Of a stretch of 64,000 nt of DNA, positions 26,701 through 38,000 are shown in pieces. Below the pieces are notes generated by a model that made no database searches, was not told where the DNA came from, and saw only the letters and a list, made by a program, of their open reading frames with translations. Both the position numbers and the translations under genes were made by a program. Source of the stretch: Adenanthera pavonina (taxonomy: Eukaryota; Streptophyta; Magnoliopsida; Fabales; Fabaceae); the NCBI GenBank assembly GCA_026686845.1, contig JAIVEN010000020.1:3685501-3749500 (forward strand). Direction: 5' to 3'. Numbering within the stretch: the first letter of the stretch is position 1; every line of letters begins with the position of its first letter.

Positions 26701-29700
26701 TCTTTATCGAAAATGTTGTTAGGTATATATTGATGTATCATGTCATTTACATATTATTTAATAATTATTTGATAAAATAAAATTAAACAATCAAGTTAAA
26801 TTCTATACAACACTCAATTTAGATAAATTATAAACCACAAACACTTGGATCAACCGGTAGGAGTTGTTCTCTTTTAACCAAGATGCTCACATGAAAAAAA
26901 AAATTATATAGATTATAATTATAATTATAAATTTACAACTATAATAGATAATAGATTGTGATTTCAGCCCCACACGGTATAAGATTTTCCATTCGGCCTC
27001 AGCGAATTTGGGCCACCTATAATGCTTCAAGTTAAAGTCAAAATCTCCATTATGTCATACGTGCATCTGCTTAAACTAAAAAAAAAAAAATCTATATCCC
27101 CTCAAATCTTGTTCATTCATTCAATATATATATATATATAATAAAAGATATTAGTCAAATATTGCGTGTGGAGAAAAATGCCATTGAAAAACTTTATACT
27201 GATGTGATCGGACCTATTTAATCCGAATTAGTGGGTATTAAAAAAAAAAAGCGTCCTAGGGTTGGGAGAGTGCCCATCTTATATGATAACGCTCCAATTT
27301 CTGGCCACCAATAATGAGCTATTTTACTGGTTCTTAATTTACAGGATTAGTGCGACCCCCACTTATAATCAAGAGAAAAGCAAGAGAAAGAAAGAAAGCT
27401 GCCATCCGTAAAAGCCAAAAGGCATAATCAATCAAATATTGTGGAAAAGAAAATAAATAAATAAAGGATTAAATATCTATGGACAATCAATCATGTAGCT
27501 GTTCCTCACTGTCAAAGAAAGAAAGAGAGAAGGTAGGAAAAGAAAATGATAGAAACTTTCTTTTTGTTTTTCCTGGAAAATTATATACATATACGTGGTT
27601 ATTTAAATAATCAAGTGGGATTGCTTTATCGCGATATTGGATTCATTCCCAGCAAACAAACAAATGAATTCAACATGTCCCCATCAAACCAAATCATTCT
27701 TGAATTCCATTGCTTCTTCTTCCCCATAAAGTAGAAGCAAAAGATCATATACTCACTCTCTCATCTATAAGATGCAAATTAAAAACCATCACGAAATGTG
27801 ATCGTGATCATCTCCATCATCAACTTTATACGCGGAGAAACACCAATTTTCTCAGCTGAAAAAGTTTTATCTCATGAAGAATATGAGAAACTAACTGAAA
27901 AAGAAAATCTAATCTACATAAATGTACATGTTTACTAGTGATTTGATCACACCTTCTGAACATAGATTTGTACATGTTTAACACGTTTGTTCAAATTTGG
28001 TTCTTTTAACTCTTTGTATCATAGCTGGTTTGAGAGCCACTTGTACTATAAAAGTATAACAACTTAAGACATGGGGAACAATAGTTTTAAGTTTCTAGGT
28101 CATCTTCATCTTCTCAAATACAACAACTAAAAAGTCTCAACCCCAATTCAAATTATCCCTACTATAATATAAAGTTTATAATAAATTATACTATTTATAA
28201 GTCAGTCATGAATATATAATATAATTTATTTTTTAGACTTCTCCGTACAAAAAATGGAGAAACGTTTTTAGTACAAGAAAGACAAATTTTTCTACTCTTG
28301 GAAGATTAAATGGACAACAGATTTTTGTGGGTAAAACAACTAAATTGCGTCCCAAGAATTTCTAGAAGAAAAGCTAAATTTCTGGAACTTGATTGGTTAT
28401 TTTTTTTTTTGGGTACTTCTATTAAGCCTTTTTGATACTAATCCTTTTGACTGGAACTTATAAAGATATCTTATCCCATTTCTCTCGATCAATGTCGAAC
28501 GTTAATTACCAATTAAAATATAATATAATGACTTTATCATTAAAAACAAATACAGTATGATCTGTTGGATACGAAGGATCGAGGTTTAATTTATACTTTC
28601 ACGTACTCGAACTTTTGGATTTACGTGTCCTTTATGAGAAAGTGTCATGGTGCTTTTGGAGAGCAATAGTAACTTTGACTCACTGGACTTTTGTGTCTTT
28701 AAGAGAAGCAGATTCAATTATGAACATTTTATAAAGATGATTATAATTAACCACCTATCAATTATAACCAACAAGTACTTTACTCAATTATTAAGAGTTA
28801 TGTGTTATCTTAACCAGTAATTTTATGTTTAAGTCCTAAATATATAATTGTATTGAATGCTTGTTGAAAGAATTTTGTTCCCTTGTGATATTATTTAGCT
28901 CAACTTAGATTACACGGAATCCATTGGTACGTAGGTAGGTAATTTTTACATACAATTGAAAGAATATCTAGAGTAAATTAATATATATGTGTTCTTCTTC
29001 TTCTTTTTTTTTTCCTTTTTGGATAAAGAGATTTAAGTTACGTTACAAAACCCTAGATATGATTTTTCAAGGAAATGTTATTATAAATTAAGATTTATAA
29101 TGAAATATTTAGCCATTTTATCAAGCTTATTACCATCATACTAATTATGTACATATCAAATCTCACTATACAACCGTTTTGTACCAAAAAAAATTCTCAC
29201 TATACAACAAAATAGTAATTTTCTATTTTCTCATGGAATAACAATTGAGAGAAGTTCTTGCAAAATGAAGAAATTTCTCTTGAAATTGTCAATTATAATT
29301 ATAATGATATGTTTAATAAAACTAAATATAATATGATTATGGAAGAGTTGCACCACTTGAAGAAGCCAGTGCTACTAAAGGAAGACGCATTAATGATGAT
29401 GCACTTGTATTTTAAAAGTTATAGCATCCAGGTCAAAAAGTAATTGATCTCTCTTTTCTGTCGATTAATTAAGCACTAGACAAGTGTTCAATTGTTAATC
29501 ATCTAAAACCTATGCATGTATATATGCTTCCTTCTTTCTCTTCTTCTTTTTTATCTGTTGAATTAATGAAATTATGCATGCATTCATGCATGGCTTCTTT
29601 TTAAACCGTATTTATCAATCCATTAACTATTAAGTGCATGTTTAGTTTATATTTTTTAAAACTAAACTATGATTTTTTACCATCATTTTTTTATTTTTTA

Positions 29701-31828
29701 TCCAAACATGTTTATAGTAATTTTTTTTATTTTTATCCCAACTTCATTTTTATAAACTGTGATTATTCTAAAAAATCGTTTACAAAAAGGTAATCCAAAT
29801 GGGCACTAAATAATGTTGATCCTTTCATGCTCTATTAATTGATGGTTAGGATCTTTACTCTAAGTATTTTTCATTCATATATATATATATATATATTCTT
29901 CACCTTACATCTAAGGGTTCCTCTTATCATGATTTTGAATTTCAATATATCTCTTATAAATAAAAATGGTTACAGATAATTTGTGAAAAAGATTGATCTT
30001 AATCAGCTATCGCATCTTCCAAAGTTTTTAATTAGGGATATGATGGCAATGTCGGTGACGTACGTATGTCTAATTTGACCAAGATATATATATAACACCA
30101 AGCTAGCTAGCTAGTTCATGTTAAAGACAATGATAGCTTTCAAAGTTCGGTTCTTTTTCTTTTTCAAATTGACCCTTTTGATTGTTTTCTTAACTTTCTT
30201 TTAATTTTGTGAGTAAAGCAAATCCATCACCTACAACTTGTATTTTGAGGGCAAGTTGAATAAAAAAAGGGAAAGACATATTATAGGCTTCATTTGGGGG
30301 ACAACACCTATATGTCCTTCAATTACAATTATTTTCTCAATTTTTTGCACCAAATAATTTTAGTGAAGTAAATTAAATTTGCATTTTATATTTATTCACA
30401 ATCATGTAATACAAGTGAAGAAGTGTTCTCTGTTACATAAAGAATCACTCACTCAAAAAGTAAAAATAAAATAAAATAGAAGAGAGATGAAAAAGTGAAG
30501 AATTGGCTTAGGGTGAAACAAGCTGCTCAACTTGACAGAAGAGATTTCATCTTTCATATAACTCATTTTCTTCTTAATTTAAGCATAACAGGAAAAAAAC
30601 TTAAGTAATTCTATATTAATTTTTTGGAATATAATTAAAAGAGTAAATGTTTTGTAAATACTATTTTTGAAATAAAAATTTTCATAGCACGAGGTTGCTA
30701 ATTATGTCGAATCAAAGCCCATCTAAAAACTAACGGGCCGTAGTTCGCTTAGTCAACTTTTGTCTTAGTTGGCTTTGTCTAAGTTCAAAAAAATTAGTGG
30801 GCTTAAAACAAGCCCATACGGAAACTGAGACCATCATGAGCAATACTAAAGTCAAAAGGTATTTTTATCAAAAAATAAAGTCAAACGGTATAGAAGGCAA
30901 GTTTTGACCAAAATAAAACTTGGAGGCCCATGTTTTCTCCTTATGGCCCAATTAGATTAACAATACTTAAACCCAATCAAATTGAACTTCTGAAAAATGG
31001 CATTGCATAGGCTTTTTTGGCCCAAGGAAAGCTTCTGAAGTAATATTTCGATGATAACTTCAAATTTCACAATAAATATAAAAAATTAAATAAAATATCC
31101 TAAATTTTATTTTCATGAGTAAAAAAATTTCAAATATCTTTTCAATCTTAAAAATTCATGTTTCAACTTTTCTTTTGCTTTGCTTTCTCATCAATGTATC
31201 GTCCGACTGAGATTTGGCCATTAGATTTTTTTTTTTGATACATCGACATGAGATTATTACAAGGTTGTTTCTGTTGATAAGATAAAGATGGAGTTCACTT
31301 AAAGATTTGAAGTTGGTTTGGTTCATTTACTTTACCATGTCTTTTTTTTTTGTGTGTGTTTGGGTGGTAGTTTATCGTTGCTTTGTTATTTAGAAATTAA
31401 AAACAAACAAAGCTAAACCCGAGAGAAGATTATTATTATTATTATTATTATTATACGTTTAAAACAAGTCTATATTCCAGCCATATGATTTCTTTTTTTT
31501 TTTTTATAAGTCAGGGAAGCAGTCATATGATTTCTAATCCTTTGTGGATGTTAACAAGACTCTTATAATTCCATACACATAAACATAATTCGAAGTAAAT
31601 TGCACTATTTAAATAGTGCAGTTTATTATAGGCTTTAGATATCATACATTTACATAGAATTTAAGAAGGGTTATTCACAATTTGTAAATAACTTAACCTC
31701 CTATATTTTTTATAGTTTATATTGATATTATTGTTCATTGTTTTTAATTTTAATAAAATTAAATCATTTTATTTTAAAAATATATCCAGACTTTCTATTT
31801 TGTCTGAAATTAGTACCTATTTTGGTTA
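26701..31828. other. Gene-free stretch left of the long-TIR element
   Basis: No coding exon is supported. It holds a SINE-like piece near 26845-26885 (GGATCAACCGGTAGGAGTTG), (TA)n tracts (for example about 27125-27140 and 29877-29895), purine runs around 27370-27400, and a cluster of GGCCCA/TGGGC motifs at 30714-31025. A TTGACAGAAGA match to miR156 near 30533 has no star strand and is not called. Confidence 0.4.
31431..31454. repeat. (TTA)n microsatellite
   Basis: Eight consecutive ATT/TTA units. Confidence 0.95.
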
Positions 31829-34210
31829 GGGAAAATTATACTGTAGGTCCTTATAGTTTTCCTCAATTTTGAAATAGGTTCTTATGGTTTAAAAGTTTAT
31901 ATTATCATCCCTATAGTTTTTAATGGTTACATAGTTAGTTTTTAATACTGTGCTTGGATGGGGTTTTTTTAAGGGGAAGAAAAGGGAGGGGAGGGAATTT
32001 GGTCCCCTCCCCTTGTTTGGTTCACAAATTTGAAGAGGAGGGGACCCCAAATTTTCCCTCCCCCCCCCCTTTCAGCAGGAAAAATATTCCCCTCCCAATT
32101 TGGGATTTTTTTAGGGGAGAGGGTATAATTAAATTTTTTCTGACCATTCTACCCTTGATCTTTTCGAAATTTCCCCAACCCAAAAGAACATACGCAGTAA
32201 AGAGGAGGTGAGAGCATGCTTTGAACCACCTTGCTCTGAGCCCTAACAGAGGTGGTGAGAGCGTCGTCGCCTGGATTGGCTCCTCTCGGTCGTGGTTGTG
32301 CTTTGCCGGTCATTGTTCTCCTCCCGTTCGTGGTTGCCGTCTTCCATTCTCAGGTGAGTGCCGTTGTATTTCCTCTTCGTTGGAGTGCCCGGAATCCCAT
32401 CATTCTCTTCTCTCTTCCCTCACTTGTCATTTTAACATTTTGAGTGTAGCAGTTACAAGGGCTTCTTGTCTCACTTCCACAGCGTCTTCCGCTTTTGCTT
32501 CGAAAGCTGCCCCAATTTGTCTCTTTCTTATAATAGATACACTCTTCTTCTTGGGTTTCTTTCAGCCATCCTCTCACATCCAAGCTGCAATTTCTAAGGT
32601 ACATATTTCTTCCCCTTTTCCCCTCCACATTTATATGTACTTCAAATTTTGCTTTCTGTAGATTAGAAATTCTTATTCCGAGTAGAATGTTGCTGAATTC
32701 ATATTTTTGCTCGCAGATCATCTTTAGTGTTAATTTTTACTTCTATGTCCGATTCAACAGTAAGTTTTATGGATTTTAAATGAGAAACTTTGATGCTATT
32801 TGACTTGCTGAGAATACTTGAAAGGTGAAAACTAGCATATTTCCTTACAATTTGAACTACATATTGGTTGGTATCTCTAGCATTTTTAAGATAATCTTTT
32901 GAAAACTTAGATGGTTCATCTTTAATTTTTACGGATTCTCTTAATTTAAGATACTTCATATTAGGCCAACAAATTCTTTTTTACGGTTCTATATTCATTT
33001 ATCCATGGGTAAAAGAAATTGAAACTCGTGATCATTTCATTTGTTTTACTTACAAGTACGCAAAAATGTATTTCTTGGAAAATTGTGCTATGCCTTTCCT
33101 TATTTTCAACATTATTGAGGTAGTACTTTGTAGTCAAATGCAATATTACATTCATATCAACAACCAAACTAAAAGAAATACATTCTTGGCCTTTTCAAAA
33201 GAAAATAAGGAACAATACATACTCGAGCTTCTAGACCTTTTCGCATTTCTAAGAAACTAGGACCTAATACTTATTTTCATATATTCAAAATAAATAACTT
33301 AAAAATATGACTTTATATGAAATTTACATAGTACTATATTTATAGCATTATCTCAATTTTTACCTCTTTTCAAATTTAATATATACATTCACTTTTATAA
33401 AATTATATGATTCAAATTCAAAAAGAGTTTGTCAATATTAGATATTTAAGTGTGAGAAGATTTAGATTCTCTAATGCATGCCAGATCAACAAAATTGGTG
33501 ATCCCCATTGGCAATTCAACTATTTGAATATGCATAATAAATGGTAAAAGAGTCAATAGAAAGAAAGCAAAAGTAGTTGTGCCAAATTAATTAACAGATA
33601 ACGACTAATTAGAATGTTGCCCTCTTGGTGGAAACTTATGGTTTTGAGATCATTAGGAAAACGAAGAGGGACATGGTCAAGGAGAGAAGCTGCAAGCCAC
33701 AAAGGAAACTAAGTAATATAATTAGAGTAACATAATAAAAAATGCCCAAATGGCAGCACATTCAATCCATTACCTCTCTTAATGAAGCAAATATGGGGAA
33801 TTCCCGTAAATTCTACATAGATCTTCTTACTCACCAAACTCTAACAACGGAAGGTCATAAACTCCTTGTACAAGCTTCCTTGCATTTTTGGTTTACATTC
33901 CGTTTAGTAATGGATGATTCAACTATCATATATATATATATATATTTGTTTTGAATTGTGATGAATTTCACAGATTTAACTTGTTTTTATCATTATTCCA
34001 TATCATTATTTCAATTGCTCTAGATCGTCAATTTGATGTGCTTCATCACGCCACATTAGCACAATAGGAATTGAGATATAAACATTTTAAAATTTGGGGA
34101 TTAATTGTGCAACCATAGAAAACTATAAGGATGGAGATATAAACTTTTAAACTATAGGGACCTATTTAAAAATTGAGGTAAACTTTAGGGACCTACAGTT
34201 TAATTTTCCC
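31829..34210. mobile_element. 2.4-kb long-TIR DNA element with gene-like cargo
   Basis: The left arm (31829 to about 31950) starts GGGAAAATTATACTGTAGG. The reverse of the right arm (about 34090-34210) starts GGGAAAATTAAACTGTAGG and continues with matching GGTCC, CCTCAATTTT, AAATAGG and TTTAAAAGTTTATAT blocks, about 120 bp in all. The element is flanked by TTA on each side (31826-31828 and 34211-34213). Inside there is no transposase. Instead there is a G-rich inverted repeat (31970-32075), then a GC-rich region (about 32205-32600) with a CATTCTCAG|GTGAGTG junction, then AT-rich sequence to 33300. A TTA duplication suggests PIF/Harbinger. Arms this long are more typical of MULEs, so the class is open. 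It ends about 815 bp before the esterase start codon. Confidence 0.75.
31970..32075. repeat. G-rich imperfect inverted repeat
   Basis: The arm GGAGGGGAGGGAATTTGG plus TCCCCTCCCC is mirrored about 30 bases later by GAGGAGGGGACCCC, AAATTTTCCCTCCCCCC. The two form a long GC-rich stem. The G runs (GGGG, GGG, GGGG, GGG) could also form a quadruplex. It lies inside the long-TIR element and may be the core of a nested MITE. Confidence 0.7.
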
Positions 34211-34639
34211 TTAAATAATTTTATTGCATAATTAGTAAGAACTAGCTCAAACATAGAATACAATAATAATTTAATCAATATACTTTGAAAGAGGTTGATA
34301 GAAACAAATTTTAGAAAAATATCAAGTTTTTTTAACAATTAGACTCATTTTTCGGTTGGTTGAATGAAATCTAAGATAAGTTACTATATGCATAATTTAG
34401 AAGTAATATAGTAACTTACCCTATATTTGATATTATATTCCTTTTTTTGGTTGAAATAATAAATGTATACCTTGTTCTGTCCAATGTTGGATGAACAAAG
34501 AATTGATGGTTTAAAAAACAAAGAATAATAATAATAAATAAATGAAATGGTAAGGATGAAGACAAGAAAGCAAACGACCAGTTCCAACAAGTCCGAGTAA
34601 GATCCATCTGTGACCCCGCATTTGGCAAAGCCTAAATGG

Positions 34640-35024
34640 TCCCTCAACCACCAATCACATGCCTCCATTTTTTATCTTTCCTACTTTAATTCAATCATCT
34701 CTCTCTTTTCAACTAGTTGACATGTTTTTCACGCCCTCCTTCCTTTTTCCTTCAACCATCTCTCTCTTTTCGACATTTTTTCAATTTGAATTCCGTTTCC
34801 ATTTTCCTTTCTGGCATTGAGTTTGGTCATCCTTTGCTTCATTCTCTTCTATGCTTTTTACCCATCTTCCACACTCCCCTCTTTGCTCGACAGGACGCAA
34901 GCGGCCAATCCGTTCACGCAAAAAGGACACTCGTTGTTTGAATCTCGAAACCTCCAGCACACACAGTTCAAGCCAATTTTCCTTATCTTTCTTTCTGCCG
35001 ATTTCGACGGATTAAGCAAAGAAA
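34640..35024 (+). promoter_or_regulatory. Likely 5' leader region of the ICME-type gene
   Basis: Directly upstream of the start codon the plus strand turns strongly pyrimidine-rich (repeated CATCTCTCTCTTTTC at 34697 and 34759, then CATTCTCTTC). This is typical of plant leaders and core promoters without a TATA box. No clear TATA box is seen, and the transcription start is not placed. Confidence 0.4.
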
Positions 35025-38000
35025 ATGCCATCTCAAATCCTGCCCATTACAAATCGATCTTCGTATTCTTCTTTGGTTGCAGCCCCATCTGCCATGCCTT
35101 CTGTTTCTTCGTCTGCTTCCGCTGCCACAGTGTTAATTAAGCCCGCAGACGATGACCCATCTGCGAGTTTCCTCGTTTCTTCGCGATTTGAAGACGAAAG
35201 TGTTGTGAACATTAAGCCTCTTCTCTCCCGCTCCTCCAGCCTCTCTTCTTCTTCTTCGAGTAATTCCATGGGTAATAATGCCAACTTTCACCAGAAACGA
35301 CGTCGCCGGACTGCAAGCGGAAACTCCTTGTCGTCCTCCTCCAGCGGCGGGAGTCGCCGATCTTCTTTTGGTGAGGATGTTAGCCATGTTGCTTCCGAGA
35401 CATTTTTGATCACTCGCTTGGGCTTGAAGTTGTTGCGATATCTTGGGTACAATTTTCTTACTTCATTTCTTTCTGGGTATGGGATTTATACGCCGAAGAC
35501 TTGTTGATTGAATTATCGGTATTGCATTCTATAGCTTTAACGGTATTGTTAAGGATATCATTCTTATAATGGATGCCACTGATATCAAAGAATCTTCACC
35601 TCATCGTGATGAACATCGGGCTCTACACGCTCATTTTTAGTTTGTTATTGTGATTTTATACACTCAGTGATCTATAATGTTCACTCTAAATGTACGTGGA
35701 GTACTTGTATCTGTCATCAATAAGTAGAATTGTGGATTCTATGGTCCTTGTTTGCTAGAGCTGAGAAAAATTGAATGGTTTAGGGCAGAAAAGCAGCATC
35801 AGACTGCCAGTTAGGATTTGAAGCGTTTCTAGTATTTTGCGTGCAGGGGTTATCTCTTCTTTCTAGTTGCCTTTTCCATTCATAAGTTTATTTGGTGCAT
35901 AAGATTCTGCTGATAATGGGTTACTGATGCTGTTCAATTGACCAATTTGGGGGTTATCAGTTGAAGAAAAACTGATTAAGACTCAAATTGATGGATGTAG
36001 ATATTTGCTTTGAAACTTTGGATGACAATAACAATAACATCAGTCTTATCCCACTAACTGGGATCGACTATATGAATCATACGATGCCAATGGACTTTAT
36101 CAAATACTATCTTTTCAAATAAATCATTGATCGAGAGGTCACGTCTTATAATTTCTTTTAGTGTCATTTTTGGTCTTTCTATATGCCTTTTGATAGAGCT
36201 CCAATCCATTTAATCAACTCTCTCTACAAGCTCCTCTTGTCCTTTTCTTTGTACATGCTCAAACCATCTTAAACAATTTTTTACCATTTTCTCTTCGATA
36301 GGTGCTATTCCGATTTTCCTTGGTATACAATCATTTCTTATCTTATCTATTATTGTATGACCACACATCCATCTCAATATTCTCATCTCTGTTACTCTCA
36401 TCTTATGCTCTTGGTATCCTCTCAAAACCCAACATTTATTACCATATAGCATCATTGGCCTTAGAGTAGTTCGATGAAATTTCTCTTTAAATTTTGTAGG
36501 TATCTTACGGTCACAAATAATCCTTGAAGCTTTTCTCCATTTTAACCACTCAACTTGTTTCCCATGCATAACATCCCCATCAATTTCACCATTACTTTGT
36601 AAAATCGATCCCAAATATTTGAACTTTGACACTTCTGGAATGGTTTGCTCTCTAATTTTTACCTTTGAATTATTTCTAATTGGCCTCCTGTTAAATTTGC
36701 AATGCATATATTCTATTTTACTTCTACCAAAATGGAAACCTTTTAATTCCAAGGTGTGTCTCAATAACTCTAGTTTAGAGTTGACCTCTTCTTTTGAGTT
36801 CTCAATTAAGACTATATCATCTGTGAAAAACATATACTTAGGAATTTTTTCCTATATATGTTCTGTTAGAACATCCAAAACCAAATCAAACAAGTATGGA
36901 CTTAAGGAAGATCCTTAATATAAACCTATTCTTATAGGAAAGTCCTTTATCTCACTTCCAGGAGTTCTCACGTTTGTTGTTGCCCTCTCATACATGTCCT
37001 TTATGGCTCAAATATAAGTCATACGAACACTTTTCTTCTTCATTACTTTCCACAACACCTCTCTTGGTACTCTACTATAGGTTTTTTCTAAATTAATGAA
37101 AACTATATGCAAGTCTCTCTCTTTATTTCGTTATCTTTTAATCAAACCCCTTAATAAATAAATAGCCTCTGTTGTAAACCATTCTGGCATAAATCCAACT
37201 TGGTTTTATGAACTTTGAAACTTTGGACAAATGAAAAAAAAAATGTGAATCGGGAAAGATTCTATATCATATACTAGCCATTCTTTTTGGCTCTTAGTGT
37301 TTTAAATTACTCTGTACTTTCTAAATATGCACGGTTGGATTGGCCAACATTAAAATTTACCTTGTAGGGAAAGTTAGCAACACTGGCTGGGCATAATGAA
37401 AAATATTTTATACTTTAACTATTTCCAGTCTCAGAACTTGTGGCAAGAAACATAACACAGATGGTTTACTATGCTTGACAAAGTAAACCAAATGTAATAG
37501 CTCAAAGATACAACTTACAACATTATGTTATTCATTGGTGATGACTGGAAATGCAATTGTCTTTCTACTGATATTTCTTTTGCATGGATATTTTCGTATA
37601 CCTGAGTTTTGCATGGTTTCTGATCATTGATTTCTTTTCAGGGTAGGCTATAAATGGATTACAAGATTCCTTGCCCTTGGATGTTATTCAATGCTGCTTT
37701 TCCCAGGCTTTATTCAAGGTCTGATTTCAGTGATCAATGGCATTCTTCTCATGCATATATGTCCAGTTCCTGACTTGAATGCATCAACATTATTCATCAA
37801 TGCACTTTGTGAGAGCATAAGTTTTTTTCATCTGTTTTGTAGTTGGATTCTACTATTTCTTCTCCAGTCAAGTACGCAGAAGCATAGTCTTTGGAGATAA
37901 ACCAAGAAATAGGTAGGATTTATTTGTTTCCCCTTTTGCATTTGAAAATTATTACACCTGGTGTAATTTCATTGGTTTTGGATTAATATCTTATTTTCTT

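Noticed and set aside
30530..30552. TTGACAGAAGA, the first bases of miR156.
   Set aside because: The 3' part does not match and no TCTGTCAA arm lies within 200 bases on either side.
32221..32661. 146-codon plus-strand frame in the long-TIR element.
   Set aside because: It has no recognisable domain, overlaps other frames and crosses plausible splice signals. It is treated as transposon cargo, not a gene.
35033..35387. Minus-strand frames opposite the first exon of the ICME-type gene.
   Set aside because: They are shadows of the Ser-rich coding exon on the other strand.
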